Source: Arthrobacter caoxuetaonis (GTDB taxonomy: Bacteria > Actinomycetota > Actinomycetes > Actinomycetales > Micrococcaceae). From it: a DNA stretch of 64,000 nucleotides. Positions 33,388 through 42,070 of the stretch are shown here, piece after piece. The stretch lies in assembly GCF_023921125.1 (NCBI RefSeq), contig NZ_CP099466.1, positions 2,914,001 through 2,978,000 on the forward strand, given 5' to 3'. Below the pieces are notes generated by a model that worked only from the letters and a program-made list of their open reading frames with translations, was not told where the DNA came from and searched no databases. The translations under genes and the position numbers were made by a program. Position 1 is the stretch's first letter; each line of letters opens with the position of its first letter.

Positions 33388-33694
33388 GCAGCCGCAGCAC
33401 GCCGGCGGTGCCTCCCGCTGTCAGGAGCACCACAATCAGGGGCAGCTGCAGCACTGCGGCCGCAGCACCGGCGAGCACCCCGCCAATCCTCTGCCAGTCC
33501 GCCGGCAGCTGTCCGTCGTAGAGAGTTGACGTGGCGGCGACGCCCGCAAGAACCAGTGCGATTGCGGTATCAGCTGTCCGGTCACCAGGTTCGGAGAAGC
33601 TGCCCCATTGTCCGAGGGTCACTCCGGCCAGCCGCACCAGATAGGTAGCGCCGGCCAGAACTGCACAAGCAACCAGCAGCTCAGCGTCCACCAT
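33380..33694 (-). CDS. azlD: AzlD-family branched-chain amino acid export subunit
   Basis: 104 aa, three to four TM segments (ELLVACAVLAGATYLVRLAGV, TAIALVLAGVAATSTLY, GGVLAGAAAAVLQLPLIVVLLTA, in part). Small partner of the AzlC permease. It overlaps azlC by 14 nt, the usual coupled arrangement. Likely exports branched-chain amino acids or analogues. Confidence 0.85.
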   Translation of the reverse strand: MVDAELLVACAVLAGATYLVRLAGVTLGQWGSFSEPGDRTADTAIALVLAGVAATSTLYDGQLPADWQRIGGVLAGAAAAVLQLPLIVVLLTAGGTAGVLRLLS

Positions 33695-34358
33695 GACGCC
33701 CTCCCGCCGGAAGCAGCAGCAGAGCGAGTGCCGCCAACCCCACCATGGGAGCCACCCCGCCGGGAACCAATGGGACAGCGGCTGCCGCGATCACCACTCC
33801 TCCGGCAACGGTTACGGTTGTGCGCCGGTCCCGCAGCTTCCCCAGCAGCATGACCAGAAGAACCGTGGGGAAGACGGCATCCAGCCCCAGTACGGCAGGG
33901 TCGGCGACATTCCCCAGAACTGTTCCCAGCCCGGCACCGAGGGGCCACGCGCACAGGACCGCCCCGCCCATTCCCCAGAAGGCCTTGCGCTGTGCGCTCA
34001 GGCCGTCCGCCCTCGAGGCATAGGCGACCGTCTCATCATTGACCAGGTGTGCTCCGGCCAACCGGGTCCATCCCGACCCGAGGTACCGGGACGCTGCAAA
34101 TCCATACAGGCCGTTCCGCAGGTTCACCACCAGCGCTCCCAACGCGGCTACCATCGGTGAGGCTTCCGCCAGGAGGCCGCCCACAAACAGGAGTTCAGCG
34201 GAGGCAGCCAGCACGGTGAGGGCCAGCGCAACCGTCAACCACGGGGGAAACCCGGCCTGGACGGCCAGTGCACCATAAGAAATTCCGACAACCAGCACGG
34301 CACCTGCCAGCGACGATATCTCGACGGCACTCCGCACTGAGAATGTCATTGAACCCAT
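33681..34358 (-). CDS. azlC: AzlC-family branched-chain amino acid permease
   Basis: 225 aa with about six to seven TM segments. The N-terminus VVGISYGALAVQAGFPPWLTVAL and the following AASAELLFVGGLLAEASP (about residue 55) are AzlC hallmarks, as is LVNLRNGLYGFAASRYL (about 80). With AzlD it forms a LIV-type exporter. The start is placed at ATG 34358. A -35 TTGACG, 18-nt spacer and CATTAT put the transcription start near this ATG (leaderless). ATG 34364 and ATG 34349 are alternatives. Confidence 0.88.
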   Translation of the reverse strand: MGSMTFSVRSAVEISSLAGAVLVVGISYGALAVQAGFPPWLTVALALTVLAASAELLFVGGLLAEASPMVAALGALVVNLRNGLYGFAASRYLGSGWTRLAGAHLVNDETVAYASRADGLSAQRKAFWGMGGAVLCAWPLGAGLGTVLGNVADPAVLGLDAVFPTVLLVMLLGKLRDRRTTVTVAGGVVIAAAAVPLVPGGVAPMVGLAALALLLLPAGGRHGGR

Positions 34359-34374
34359 GTTCATTATAATGAAC
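34359..34374. promoter_or_regulatory. Perfect 16-bp operator of azlCD
   Basis: GTTCATTATAATGAAC, fully self-complementary, over the -10 and start region of azlC. A relaxed copy (TTCGTATAGTGAACG, 34410-34424) lies over the -10 of the divergent HTH-cupin gene. This is the expected layout of an autoregulated local repressor. Confidence 0.75.
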
Positions 34375-34425
34375 CAAGTCTTCCAGGTTCGTCAACGGCC
34401 TGGGGCAGTTTCGTATAGTGAACGA

Positions 34426-34980
34426 ATGGCAGATCCCGAACTTCAACAGCGCATTGGTGCAGCAGTCCGGAGGGAACGGCTCCGCGCCGGCTGGAGCGCA
34501 GCAGAGCTGGCTCGGCGGGCGGGCATCTCCAAGGGGAACGTCTCCCAGCTCGAATCGGGAGCGGGCAACCCGACCGTCGAGACCCTGTGGGCGCTCAGTG
34601 ATGCGCTCGGCCTCCCGTTCTCCGCACTGGTGGACCCAGGGTCGGCCGGACCGATTCTGGTCAGGGCAGACACTGCCCAGGAGGTTCCCGCAGCGTCGGC
34701 CAGCTACAACGCGTCACTGCTCTCGGCATGCCCTCCGGGAGCACGTCGGGACTTATACCTGGTAAAGGCCGAACCAGGCGAGGCAAAGCGGTCCGCGCCG
34801 CACCAGCCAGGCACTATCGAGCACGTGGTCCTTGTCACCGGATCCGCCGCCGTCGGCCCGGATGCGGAAGCTGTGCTGCTGCAGCCGGGTGATTATCTGG
34901 CGTACCGCGGGGATGCCCCGCACGTTTTTCACGCCATGGAGCCCGGCACTACGGCGATTATCGTGTCCGAACTGCGCTGA
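34426..34980 (+). CDS. XRE-family HTH regulator with C-terminal cupin domain
   Basis: 184 aa. HTH_3 domain at residues about 6-62 (LRAGWSAAELARRAGISKGN, then LESGAGNPTVETLWALSDALG), then a cupin sensor domain (EHVVLVTGSAAVGPDAEAVLLQPGD, then YRGDAPHVFHAME). Regulators of this build often sit beside azlCD or efflux genes. TATAGT six nt before ATG 34426 and no Shine-Dalgarno suggest a leaderless start. Very likely controls azlCD and itself through the palindromes between them. Confidence 0.88.
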   Translation: MADPELQQRIGAAVRRERLRAGWSAAELARRAGISKGNVSQLESGAGNPTVETLWALSDALGLPFSALVDPGSAGPILVRADTAQEVPAASASYNASLLSACPPGARRDLYLVKAEPGEAKRSAPHQPGTIEHVVLVTGSAAVGPDAEAVLLQPGDYLAYRGDAPHVFHAMEPGTTAIIVSELR

Positions 34981-35033
34981 TCGCCCGGCCTGGAGGCCTG
35001 ACCCGGACTGAGAGAACCGCCAGGCACCCGGCA

Positions 35034-35792
35034 CTACTGCTGCAGCAGTTCCACCGGGACCGCGTAGGTCAGCAGCACGGCCAGCAGGTTCTTCGCCGCG
35101 TGTACGGCGTAGGAAAGCATGAAGTTGTTCCCTGCCCAGATGTAGACCCCGACCAGCACCGCACCCATGGCCAGGTACGGAGCCACCACCGGAAGGGAGA
35201 AGTCCGCTTCCTGCACCACGTGGATTGCGGAGAACAGCATCAGGGAGAGCAGGGCACAGACCCAGATGTTCCAGCGGCGGGACAGCTTGCCGATCAGCAG
35301 GTGCCGGAAGATGTACTCCTCCACAAAGGGGGCCAGCACCACAAAAAGCGGAACGATGAGCCACGGTGACACCGAAGTCATGAGGTCCTGAGCTGCAGCC
35401 TGGTTCACCGAGGTCTGCGGCGGGCCGGTGATCAGCACCAGGACCATGGTCGCCACCAGCATCGCGATGACGGACAGCGGAATCACACCCAGCGTCAGCC
35501 AGGGCCGGGTCAGCAGGATCCGGGTTTCACGCACCACGTAGGCCCGGGCGGCGATCACCGCCAGGAACCCTGCGATGAGGTAGAACGTGAAGTTCACCGC
35601 GTAGGACGCCAGCACGGGATCTTCGATTACAGCGGTAACCGCGAGCGCCGCGGGAGTCAGGCTCAGAAGCAGCAGCGCACCCACATAGAACGCGAGCGCG
35701 GCGCCGTCGACCCTGGTGAACCGGTAACTCAGCGGAGGTTCGCTCAGGACAGCCGGGCGTCCGGGACGGGCCGGAATTTCAGGTGAGGCCAT
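35034..35792 (-). CDS. CPBP-family intramembrane protease (CAAX-like)
   Basis: 252 aa with about eight hydrophobic segments. The conserved motifs are FVEEYIFRHLLIGKL (EExxxR, about residue 178) and FSAIHVVQE (H of motif 2, about 208), with NNFMLSYAVHAAKN as motif 3. Possibly matures or degrades membrane peptides; substrate unknown. ATG 35792 with TACTGT six nt upstream; leaderless. Confidence 0.86.
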   Translation of the reverse strand: MASPEIPARPGRPAVLSEPPLSYRFTRVDGAALAFYVGALLLLSLTPAALAVTAVIEDPVLASYAVNFTFYLIAGFLAVIAARAYVVRETRILLTRPWLTLGVIPLSVIAMLVATMVLVLITGPPQTSVNQAAAQDLMTSVSPWLIVPLFVVLAPFVEEYIFRHLLIGKLSRRWNIWVCALLSLMLFSAIHVVQEADFSLPVVAPYLAMGAVLVGVYIWAGNNFMLSYAVHAAKNLLAVLLTYAVPVELLQQ

Positions 35793-35826
35793 CAATCAAC
35801 AGTATCGGTCCGGGGGTGCGCAGGCA

Positions 35827-36507
35827 TCAGGCGCCTGCCGATTCCCGTTCCCGCACCAGGAGTCCTTCCAGCCCGTCCAGAATGATCCCCAGGCCAAATC
35901 CGAACTCTTCTCCGAAGGCGTAGCCGGGCTGCATCACGCGGTACATGGCCGTTTCGGCGAGGTAGGGCAGGTCGGACGGAGCGAAGGACCGCGCCATGGC
36001 CTCCACCACCTCGGGGTCTGAATCCGGAGTGCCAACGGGCAGGCCCGCTTCCTGCAGCGCGAACCCGTAGATATAACTGTCGAGCAGCGCATACGCATGT
36101 CCTGCTCCCTCAATGCTGAAACCGGCCTCCCGCAGCACGCGCAGCACAGCGTTGTGGTGCTCCAGGGTTGCAGCGCCCGGAGACGTGCGCGTTTCCAGCA
36201 GCCCCACCGACCACGGGTGCCTGGCAAGGGCGCTCCGCAGGGATGCCGCCCGGCGCTCCATCTCCCGGCGCCACGGCCCATCCGACGGGAGGTCAACTTC
36301 TGCGAAGACAAGGTCCACCAGACCGTCCAGGATTTCCTCCTTGTTGGCAACGTGGTGGTAGAGGGACATGGGCTTGACCCCCAGTGCCTGCGCCAGGGAG
36401 CGCATGGTGAGCGCGCCAAGCCCACCTTCATCGGCAAGCCCGACGGCGCGGAGGAGCACCAAATCGCGGGTCAGCGGCAGGCGGGCGGAGTCCAGTCGTT
36501 CATTCAT
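35827..36507 (-). CDS. TetR-family regulator
   Basis: 226 aa. The N-terminal HTH lies at LVLLRAVGLADEGGLGALTMRSLAQALGV and KPMSLYHHVANKEEILDGLVD (residues about 18-65, read in parts). The C-terminal domain is of the TetR_C type associated with TetR-class efflux repressors (HPWSVGLLETRTSPGAATLEH, GFALQEAGLP). ATG 36507 follows GGCGGAA; the longer open frame is antisense to the oxidoreductase. Divergent from that gene, with two direct repeats between them as probable operators. Confidence 0.87.
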   Translation of the reverse strand: MNERLDSARLPLTRDLVLLRAVGLADEGGLGALTMRSLAQALGVKPMSLYHHVANKEEILDGLVDLVFAEVDLPSDGPWRREMERRAASLRSALARHPWSVGLLETRTSPGAATLEHHNAVLRVLREAGFSIEGAGHAYALLDSYIYGFALQEAGLPVGTPDSDPEVVEAMARSFAPSDLPYLAETAMYRVMQPGYAFGEEFGFGLGIILDGLEGLLVRERESAGA

Positions 36508-36530
36508 TTCCGCCAACCCTACCGCAGCCA

Positions 36531-36566
36531 TACTTTGTAAGGTAGCGTGCGCCGTACTAAGTAAGG
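36531..36566. promoter_or_regulatory. Direct repeats, probable TetR operators
   Basis: TACTTTGTAAGG (36531-36542) and TACTAAGTAAGG (36555-36566), 24 bp apart. TACTAAGTA in the second is itself palindromic. They lie between the divergent TetR and oxidoreductase genes, fitting two repressor dimers on one face of the helix. Confidence 0.58.
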
Positions 36567-36594
36567 GTGATTCTTCGAAGCGAAAGGCAATGCC

Positions 36595-37653
36595 ATGTCC
36601 GGAACGAACGCCAAGCTCCCGCTGAACCGACCCGGGGAGATGCAAGATGACCCCCTGCCTGCCCGCATGCAGGCCGTGGTCCAGGACGGCTACGGCGGAC
36701 CGGAGGTCCTCAAACTGCAAACGGTCCCCCTTCCTGCCGTCTCCGAAAAGGATGTGCTCGTTAAGGTGCATGCCGCCGGACTCGCCAAGGGAACCTGGCA
36801 CGTCATGACGGGCACTCCCTACCTGCTGAGAGTGTTCTTCGGCATCCGCAGCCCGCGCCGGCCCGTGGCAGGGCTTAACCTTGCCGGAGTCGTCGTCTCC
36901 GTCGGCGCGGGGGTCACGCGGTTCAAGCCCGGAGACCGGGTCTACGGAATCGGAAAGGGATCCTTCGCCGGGTATGCCGCGGCCCGGGAAAGCAAGCTGG
37001 CACCCATGCCCGCGCACCTCGATTTTGACCAGGCAGCGGTGGTACCGGTCTCCGGGCTGACGGCACTTCGGGCAGTAACCGATATTGCACGGGTGTCCGC
37101 TGGACAGCGTGTTCTCGTCCTTGGAGCGGCCGGCGGAGTGGGCAGCATCGCGGTGCAGCTCGCTGCGGCGGCAGGCGCCGAGGTTACGGGTGCATGTTCC
37201 GCAGGCAAGGCCGGCTTCGTCCGGGAGCTCGGCGCCCAGAGAACCCTCGATTACCGGACCGAAGACTTTGCGGCTAAGGAGGGCTTCTACGATGCGGTCA
37301 TCGATATCGCCGGGAACCCTTCCCTGGGGCGGCTCCGCCGGGCACTCAAGCCGGGTGGCACCGCGGTGCTGGTCGGCGGCGAGGGTGGCGGCAGCCTGAC
37401 CGGAGGAATGATTGAACGCCAGATCGGCGGCCGGATCCTTGGTGTGTTCGACCGGGGGCGCCGGCACTTCCTGAACGCCCTCGCCAAGGAAAGCGGCCGT
37501 GAATTGGAACGGCTCTCACCGCTCCTGGAATCCGGTGCCCTGGTACCCCCGATCGACAGCCGCTTTCCCCTGCATGAGACAGGGGCCGCCATGCAGCGGC
37601 TTGAATCAGGCACAGTTCAAGGCAGCATCGTCCTGTTGGTTACGGGGAGCTAA
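36595..37653 (+). CDS. NAD(P)-dependent quinone oxidoreductase-like MDR protein
   Basis: 352 aa medium-chain dehydrogenase without zinc-ligand pattern. GroES-like N-terminal part (YGGPEVLKLQTVPLP, AGLNLAGVVVSVGAGVTRFKPGDRVYG), then the Rossmann motif GQRVLVLGAAGGVGSIAVQLA (about residue 160, in part) and a C-terminal quinone-reductase-like end. Likely reduces quinones or enones, with the divergent TetR as its regulator. ATG 36595 with AAAGG upstream. Confidence 0.85.
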   Translation: MSGTNAKLPLNRPGEMQDDPLPARMQAVVQDGYGGPEVLKLQTVPLPAVSEKDVLVKVHAAGLAKGTWHVMTGTPYLLRVFFGIRSPRRPVAGLNLAGVVVSVGAGVTRFKPGDRVYGIGKGSFAGYAAARESKLAPMPAHLDFDQAAVVPVSGLTALRAVTDIARVSAGQRVLVLGAAGGVGSIAVQLAAAAGAEVTGACSAGKAGFVRELGAQRTLDYRTEDFAAKEGFYDAVIDIAGNPSLGRLRRALKPGGTAVLVGGEGGGSLTGGMIERQIGGRILGVFDRGRRHFLNALAKESGRELERLSPLLESGALVPPIDSRFPLHETGAAMQRLESGTVQGSIVLLVTGS

Positions 37654-37667
37654 CAGCGGCGAAGGGC

Positions 37668-38537
37668 TCAGACCGTCAGCTCCGTCATCACCTGGGGCAT
37701 GGCTTCGAGCAGTTCGCTCGCCAGGAAACTCAGCGGACCCTTCGCAGAAGAGAGCCGGTCCCCGGCTGTGGCGTGCAGGTACGTGCCCCAGCAGGCGGCC
37801 TGCTCCGGCGAGGCGCCGCGGGCGAGGAATCCGGCTACCGCGCCCGCCAGGACATCACCGCTGCCCGAGGTAGCGAGCCCCGGGTTACCGGCCGGCACTT
37901 CCCAGGCGCGTCCGTCGGGCGCGGTGATCCTCCCCCGGCTGGTCACTACGGCGCCATACCGGCGCGCAATCTCCGCAGCGCCAGCCCCGGCGTCGTCCAC
38001 TGTCTCTTCACCGAGCAGCCGGGCCGCCTCCGCCCGGTTCGGTGTCAGGACGAGCCGGCCCGAGAGGGCGGCGTGGAGTTCGGGCAGGCCCGGAAGCACA
38101 CCCAGGGCGTAAGCGTCGAGGATGACGGACGCCGCGTCCGCGATCCCCGGGACAAGGCCGCGCAGCAGCTCGGCTGTGTCCTCGGCGTTGTCCAGGCCCG
38201 GGCCCACCACTACCACGTCGGCGCCGGGCAGGTCTGTGCCCAGCGCTTCGGCTGCTGCCGCTCCGTCAATGCGCAGTCCGTTTTCCGGCAGTCCCACAGC
38301 CCCGCACTCGGGAAGCCCCACGGCGGAGGCGACCGCAGCCGACTCGGCAACGGCCAGTGTCAGGCGCCCCGCCCCGGCCCGCAGCGCTGTCCTGCCGGTG
38401 AGGATCGCCGCTCCGGGAGTGCGCCGGGCACCCCCGACCACCAGCACGGTCCCGCGGTCGTCCTTGCCCTCGGCGTCGCGGGAAACCTGCCAGGACCGCA
38501 GCAGAGCAGGAGTGAGCAGTTCAGCGGGGGTGGACAT
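37668..38537 (-). CDS. nnrD: ADP-dependent NAD(P)H-hydrate dehydratase NnrD
   Basis: 289 aa ribokinase-like fold. KDDRGTVLVVGGARRTPGAAILTGRTALRAGAGRLT is the N-terminal signature (read in parts), followed by DVVVVGPGLDNAEDT, VLTPNRAEAARLLGE and the ATP/ADP-site NPGLATSGSGDVLAGAVAGFLARG (in parts, about residue 225). It repairs hydrated NAD(P)H. The start at ATG 38537 has GGAG six nt upstream. Overlaps the upstream phosphatase gene by 17 nt. The NnrE epimerase partner is not encoded here. Confidence 0.9.
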   Translation of the reverse strand: MSTPAELLTPALLRSWQVSRDAEGKDDRGTVLVVGGARRTPGAAILTGRTALRAGAGRLTLAVAESAAVASAVGLPECGAVGLPENGLRIDGAAAAEALGTDLPGADVVVVGPGLDNAEDTAELLRGLVPGIADAASVILDAYALGVLPGLPELHAALSGRLVLTPNRAEAARLLGEETVDDAGAGAAEIARRYGAVVTSRGRITAPDGRAWEVPAGNPGLATSGSGDVLAGAVAGFLARGASPEQAACWGTYLHATAGDRLSSAKGPLSFLASELLEAMPQVMTELTV

Positions 38538-39246
38538 TGTCATCTCCTGCATGTTCGGTAACGGGGGCTCCGCCGGTGGCCAGATGGTCCACTGTGTTGA
38601 ACACTGCCACTTCCCAGGGGCCCGTCCCGGAGGGGCGCACCAGCCGGGTGACCGAGCCGTTGCGGACACTGTTCGCGGCGGCGATATCCAGCAGGTCCGC
38701 TTCTAGCAGCCCCTCGCAGACGTAGCGCAGCAGCAGGATCACCGCGTCGTGGCAGACCACTGCCACGCGCCGTCCGTCCTCGCCGTCGTCGAGGTCGCGG
38801 AGCAGCGAGCGCAGCCGCAGCGCCACGTCCGCCCACGACTCCCCGCCCGGCGGGCGGTAGGCGAACTTGCCCAGCCACTGCTTGCGCTCGGCTTCTGCGG
38901 GATAACGCGCCGCGACGCCGCGGGAGGTCAACAGATCCAGGATGCCAAGTTCCCGGTCACGCAGGCGTTCATCCACCCGGAACGGTGCCAGCCCGGCAAT
39001 TTCCGCAGTCTGCCGGGCCCGGAGGTAGGGAGAGCACCACACCGACTCAGGGCGCTCATCCGGCGCGATGCCGGCCAGCCAGGCACCCAGCGCGGCCGCC
39101 TGGGCTTCGCCGTCCGGGCTGAGCGGTACATCCGGATCCCGGAGTCCGACGTCGATCACCTCCGCGCCCGTGCGCTGGGCCAGCGTGGCAGCAACGTTGC
39201 CGGCGCTCTCGCCGTGACGGATGAGGATCAGCTCTGTGGCACCCAT
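38521..39246 (-). CDS. Histidine phosphatase family protein
   Basis: 241 aa. Phosphohistidine motif LILIRHGESAGN at residues 6-17; CSPYLRARQTAE (about 90), DRELGILD (about 115) and the second histidine in VVCHDAVILLLRYV (about 182) complete the phosphoglycerate-mutase-like site. The substrate is not predictable. TAGAGT seven nt before the ATG and no Shine-Dalgarno, so leaderless. Coupled to nnrD. Confidence 0.88.
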   Translation of the reverse strand: MGATELILIRHGESAGNVAATLAQRTGAEVIDVGLRDPDVPLSPDGEAQAAALGAWLAGIAPDERPESVWCSPYLRARQTAEIAGLAPFRVDERLRDRELGILDLLTSRGVAARYPAEAERKQWLGKFAYRPPGGESWADVALRLRSLLRDLDDGEDGRRVAVVCHDAVILLLRYVCEGLLEADLLDIAAANSVRNGSVTRLVRPSGTGPWEVAVFNTVDHLATGGAPVTEHAGDDNVHPR

Positions 39247-39285
39247 TCGTCCGACTCTACTCAGCAGCCGCTCCGTGCCAAGGGC

Positions 39286-40521
39286 TTAGGCCGGGGCCTT
39301 GAGCCGTTCGTCGGTTTTTCCGCCGTTGCGAACGGTGAACGTCAGCAGCAGCGCCAGGGCGGCAAAGACGGCCAGGAGGGTCAAGCCCACGAAGTAACTG
39401 GCGTGTTCGGCGTCGTAGGTGGCTCCCATGACCAGCGGCGGGAAGTAGCCGCCCAGCCCGCCTGCGGCGGCAATGATGCCGCCAACGGTGCCAACATCCT
39501 TGGGCGGTGCCGCCCGGCCCACCCACGCGAACACCCCGCCGGTGCCCAGGCCCAGGAAAAGGGCCATCAGCAGGAACGCTGTTCCATAGACGCGTTCCTG
39601 GCTGGGCTGGAACGCCACCACCATGGCCAGCACCACCGTCCCGGCAAAGGAGGTAAGCGTGACGAGTTTCGGCCCGATCTTGTCCGCGATGGTCCCGCCG
39701 ATCGGCCGGGCAATCACGGCGGCGACGGCGAAGCCGGCCGTCCTGGTGCCGGCCGCCGTCGCATCGTAGTCATACACGTTGCCCAGATAGGTGGGCAGGT
39801 AGTTGGAGAACGCCACGAAGGCTCCGAAGACCACGCCGTAAAGGAAACACAGCTGCCAGGTGACCTTGAGCGTAAAGGCATGCCGGATTTTCGGCAGGGT
39901 GGGCTCGGTCGGGCGGCTCCAGGCCGGAGACTCGCGCAGCACCAGCCAGCTGAGCACAGCCATGAGCCCCACGACGCCGGCAATGATCAGGTGGGCATTG
40001 AAGTAGCCGACGCCGCTGACCAGCCGGGGAGTGAAGAAGGCCGACACCGCGGTACCCACCATGCCGGCACCGAAAACCCCGGTGGCGAAGCCCTTGCGGC
40101 TGCGGTCGTACCAGGCGGAACAGAACGGGATTCCGATAGCGAACACCGTGCCGGCGATTCCGAGGAAAAACGCCACCACGATGATCAGACCGTAGCTGCC
40201 GGTCTCCCCGGCGACGGCGGTGAGCAGCACCAGCGGTGCGGTCACGCCCAGCACAATGGTGAACATCCGCCGCCCGCCGTACCTGTCGGTCCAGGCGCCC
40301 ACCGGAATCCGGGCGATGGAACCCACCAGGATCGGCATGGCAACCAGGATCGAAGCCTGGCTTGGATTCAGGTCCATGGACTGGGTGTACCGGGCGGACA
40401 GCGGGCCGATGATGGTCCACGCCCAGAACCCCACGGTGGAAGCAACCGTGGCGGTGATCAGGTTCAGCAGCTGTCCGGACTTGAGGTCCGGCGCCGCGGA
40501 TGCGGATGGTGCCGATGCCAT
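39286..40521 (-). CDS. narK: Nitrate/nitrite transporter NarK
   Basis: 411 aa MFS protein with about 12 TM segments. The nitrate/nitrite porter features are FWAWTIIGPLSARYTQSMDL, ARIPVGAWTDRYGGRRMF (loop 2-3), FGAGMVGTAVSAFFTP and ALFLGLGTGGVFAWVGRAAPP, where Gly-rich nitrate signatures sit. 26 nt downstream of narI, so part of the narGHJIK operon. It brings in nitrate and/or exports nitrite. Confidence 0.93.
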   Translation of the reverse strand: MASAPSASAAPDLKSGQLLNLITATVASTVGFWAWTIIGPLSARYTQSMDLNPSQASILVAMPILVGSIARIPVGAWTDRYGGRRMFTIVLGVTAPLVLLTAVAGETGSYGLIIVVAFFLGIAGTVFAIGIPFCSAWYDRSRKGFATGVFGAGMVGTAVSAFFTPRLVSGVGYFNAHLIIAGVVGLMAVLSWLVLRESPAWSRPTEPTLPKIRHAFTLKVTWQLCFLYGVVFGAFVAFSNYLPTYLGNVYDYDATAAGTRTAGFAVAAVIARPIGGTIADKIGPKLVTLTSFAGTVVLAMVVAFQPSQERVYGTAFLLMALFLGLGTGGVFAWVGRAAPPKDVGTVGGIIAAAGGLGGYFPPLVMGATYDAEHASYFVGLTLLAVFAALALLLTFTVRNGGKTDERLKAPA

Positions 40522-40547
40522 GGCCGTCCTATCTCTCTACGGATTCC

Positions 40548-41375
40548 TCACTGCGGGGGAACGCCTTTCCGGTCCCGGTCCGGTGTTCCCACCGGGGCCC
40601 AGCCGCGGCGGGGAGGCACCGCGCCGGGAGCCCCGCGCTTCCCGCGGGAGCGGTAGACGATGTAGGGGCGGAAAAGGTACTGCAGCGGAGCTGTGAAGGC
40701 ATGCACCAGCCGGGTGAAGGGCCAGATGGCGAACAGGGCCAGCCCCCACAGGGTGTGGATCTTGAAGGACAGGCTCGCCGCGGTCATCGCCGCAATGTCC
40801 GGCTGGAAGATGAAGATGGACCGGAACCAGGGCGAGACCGTTTCGCGGTAGTCGGTAATGCCCGGATCGAACACTGAAATCAGGGTGGTTGCCAGCCCGG
40901 CGAACAGCGCCGCGACCAGGACGACGTACATCAGCTTGTCATTCCGCGTCGTCGCCATGAATACGGGCCCGGTGGTGCGGCGCCGGTAAATCAGCAGCAC
41001 GATCCCCACCATGGTCCCTACCCCGGCGATCAGCCCGATTCCCAGGGCCATCGCGTGGTAAAGCCCCTCTGAGATGCCCACGTCCCTGGTCCAGGACTGG
41101 GGAATCACGAGGCCGATGAAGTGCCCGGCAATCACTGCCAGGATCCCGAAGTGGAAAAGCGGCGAGGCGATGCGCAGGATGCGGGCCTCGTAGAGCTGGG
41201 AGGAACGGGTGGTCCAGCCAAACTGGTCATACCGGTACCGCCAGATGGAGCCGAGCACCAGGACGGCGATCACCACGTAGGGAAGCACCCCCCAGAGCAT
41301 GACATCACCCAGGGTGACCTGCACGTTTTCCGGCGGCGGCACATCCAGCGGGACAGCGGGCGCGGCGCTTCTCAT
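40548..41375 (-). CDS. narI: Respiratory nitrate reductase gamma subunit NarI
   Basis: 275 aa, five TM segments. Heme b histidines are expected in LFHFGILAVIAGHFIG (about residue 72-84), in YHAMALGIGLIAG, and in SFKIHTLWGLALFAIWPFTRLVHAF (C-terminal). It anchors NarGH and oxidises menaquinol. The C-terminal 35 residues form a basic, Gly/Pro-rich tail longer than usual. ATGA overlap with narJ. Confidence 0.92.
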   Translation of the reverse strand: MRSAAPAVPLDVPPPENVQVTLGDVMLWGVLPYVVIAVLVLGSIWRYRYDQFGWTTRSSQLYEARILRIASPLFHFGILAVIAGHFIGLVIPQSWTRDVGISEGLYHAMALGIGLIAGVGTMVGIVLLIYRRRTTGPVFMATTRNDKLMYVVLVAALFAGLATTLISVFDPGITDYRETVSPWFRSIFIFQPDIAAMTAASLSFKIHTLWGLALFAIWPFTRLVHAFTAPLQYLFRPYIVYRSRGKRGAPGAVPPRRGWAPVGTPDRDRKGVPPQ

Positions 41376-42070
41376 GGCCGGGTCCTCTCCGAGAGCGGCA
41401 GCAGCCGGGAGCTGTAGGGTTCCAGTCCCACGGATTCGGTGGGCGGGCCGTACCCGGCGGTGCGCATCACGGTCTGGGCATCTTCCGGCGAGACACCCGG
41501 CAGGGTGGAGCAGACCAGGGCCAGCACATGGTGATAGGGCAGGTCAGCGTCCCGCAGCGCCAGGCGCAGCAGCTCCAGCGACGGGCGGTAACGCTGCAAC
41601 AGCTCATACCCGTCGGGCGGTGAGACCTTCGCGGCGAATTCCAGGACCAGCGGCAGGTAGTCGGGCAGTTCCGTGCCTTCGGGGAGCATCCCGTGTTCCC
41701 GGTAGACCTCCTTGAAAGCGGCCAGTGCCTGGCCGCGGCGGCGGGTGTCACCGTCCGTCCAGTAGGTCAGGTGCAGGCTGTGCCGTTTGGACAGGTCGAA
41801 TTCCTGGACGTAGTCCGCCTGGACGTCACGCAGCGGGCGCGCGGTCAGCCAGGCGAAGAGTTCCTGCATCCCCGGGTCCAGGGCGCCGGCTTCCTCCAGC
41901 GCAGTGCGCAGCACCGGCGCTGATTCCAGAAGGTGCTCCTCCGGATACTGCAGCAGCAGCGAGGCCACCTGGCGGACGACGGCGCTGCGCCCGGGAGTGC
42001 GGTCCGCGTAGGCTTCCGGGGCCATCGTTCCCTTGCCGGGTTTGCCCAGCAGCTTCTCCAGCAGGCTCAT
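41372..42070 (-). CDS. narJ: Nitrate reductase assembly chaperone NarJ
   Basis: 232 aa all-helical TorD-like chaperone. QVASLLLQYPEEHLLES (about residue 33), YVQEFDLSKRHSLHLTYWTDGDTRRRGQAL (in parts, about 90-118) and DYLPLVLEFAA are NarJ signatures. Needed to insert molybdenum cofactor into NarG before membrane docking. ATGA overlaps on both sides (narH, narI). Confidence 0.92.
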   Translation of the reverse strand: MSLLEKLLGKPGKGTMAPEAYADRTPGRSAVVRQVASLLLQYPEEHLLESAPVLRTALEEAGALDPGMQELFAWLTARPLRDVQADYVQEFDLSKRHSLHLTYWTDGDTRRRGQALAAFKEVYREHGMLPEGTELPDYLPLVLEFAAKVSPPDGYELLQRYRPSLELLRLALRDADLPYHHVLALVCSTLPGVSPEDAQTVMRTAGYGPPTESVGLEPYSSRLLPLSERTRP

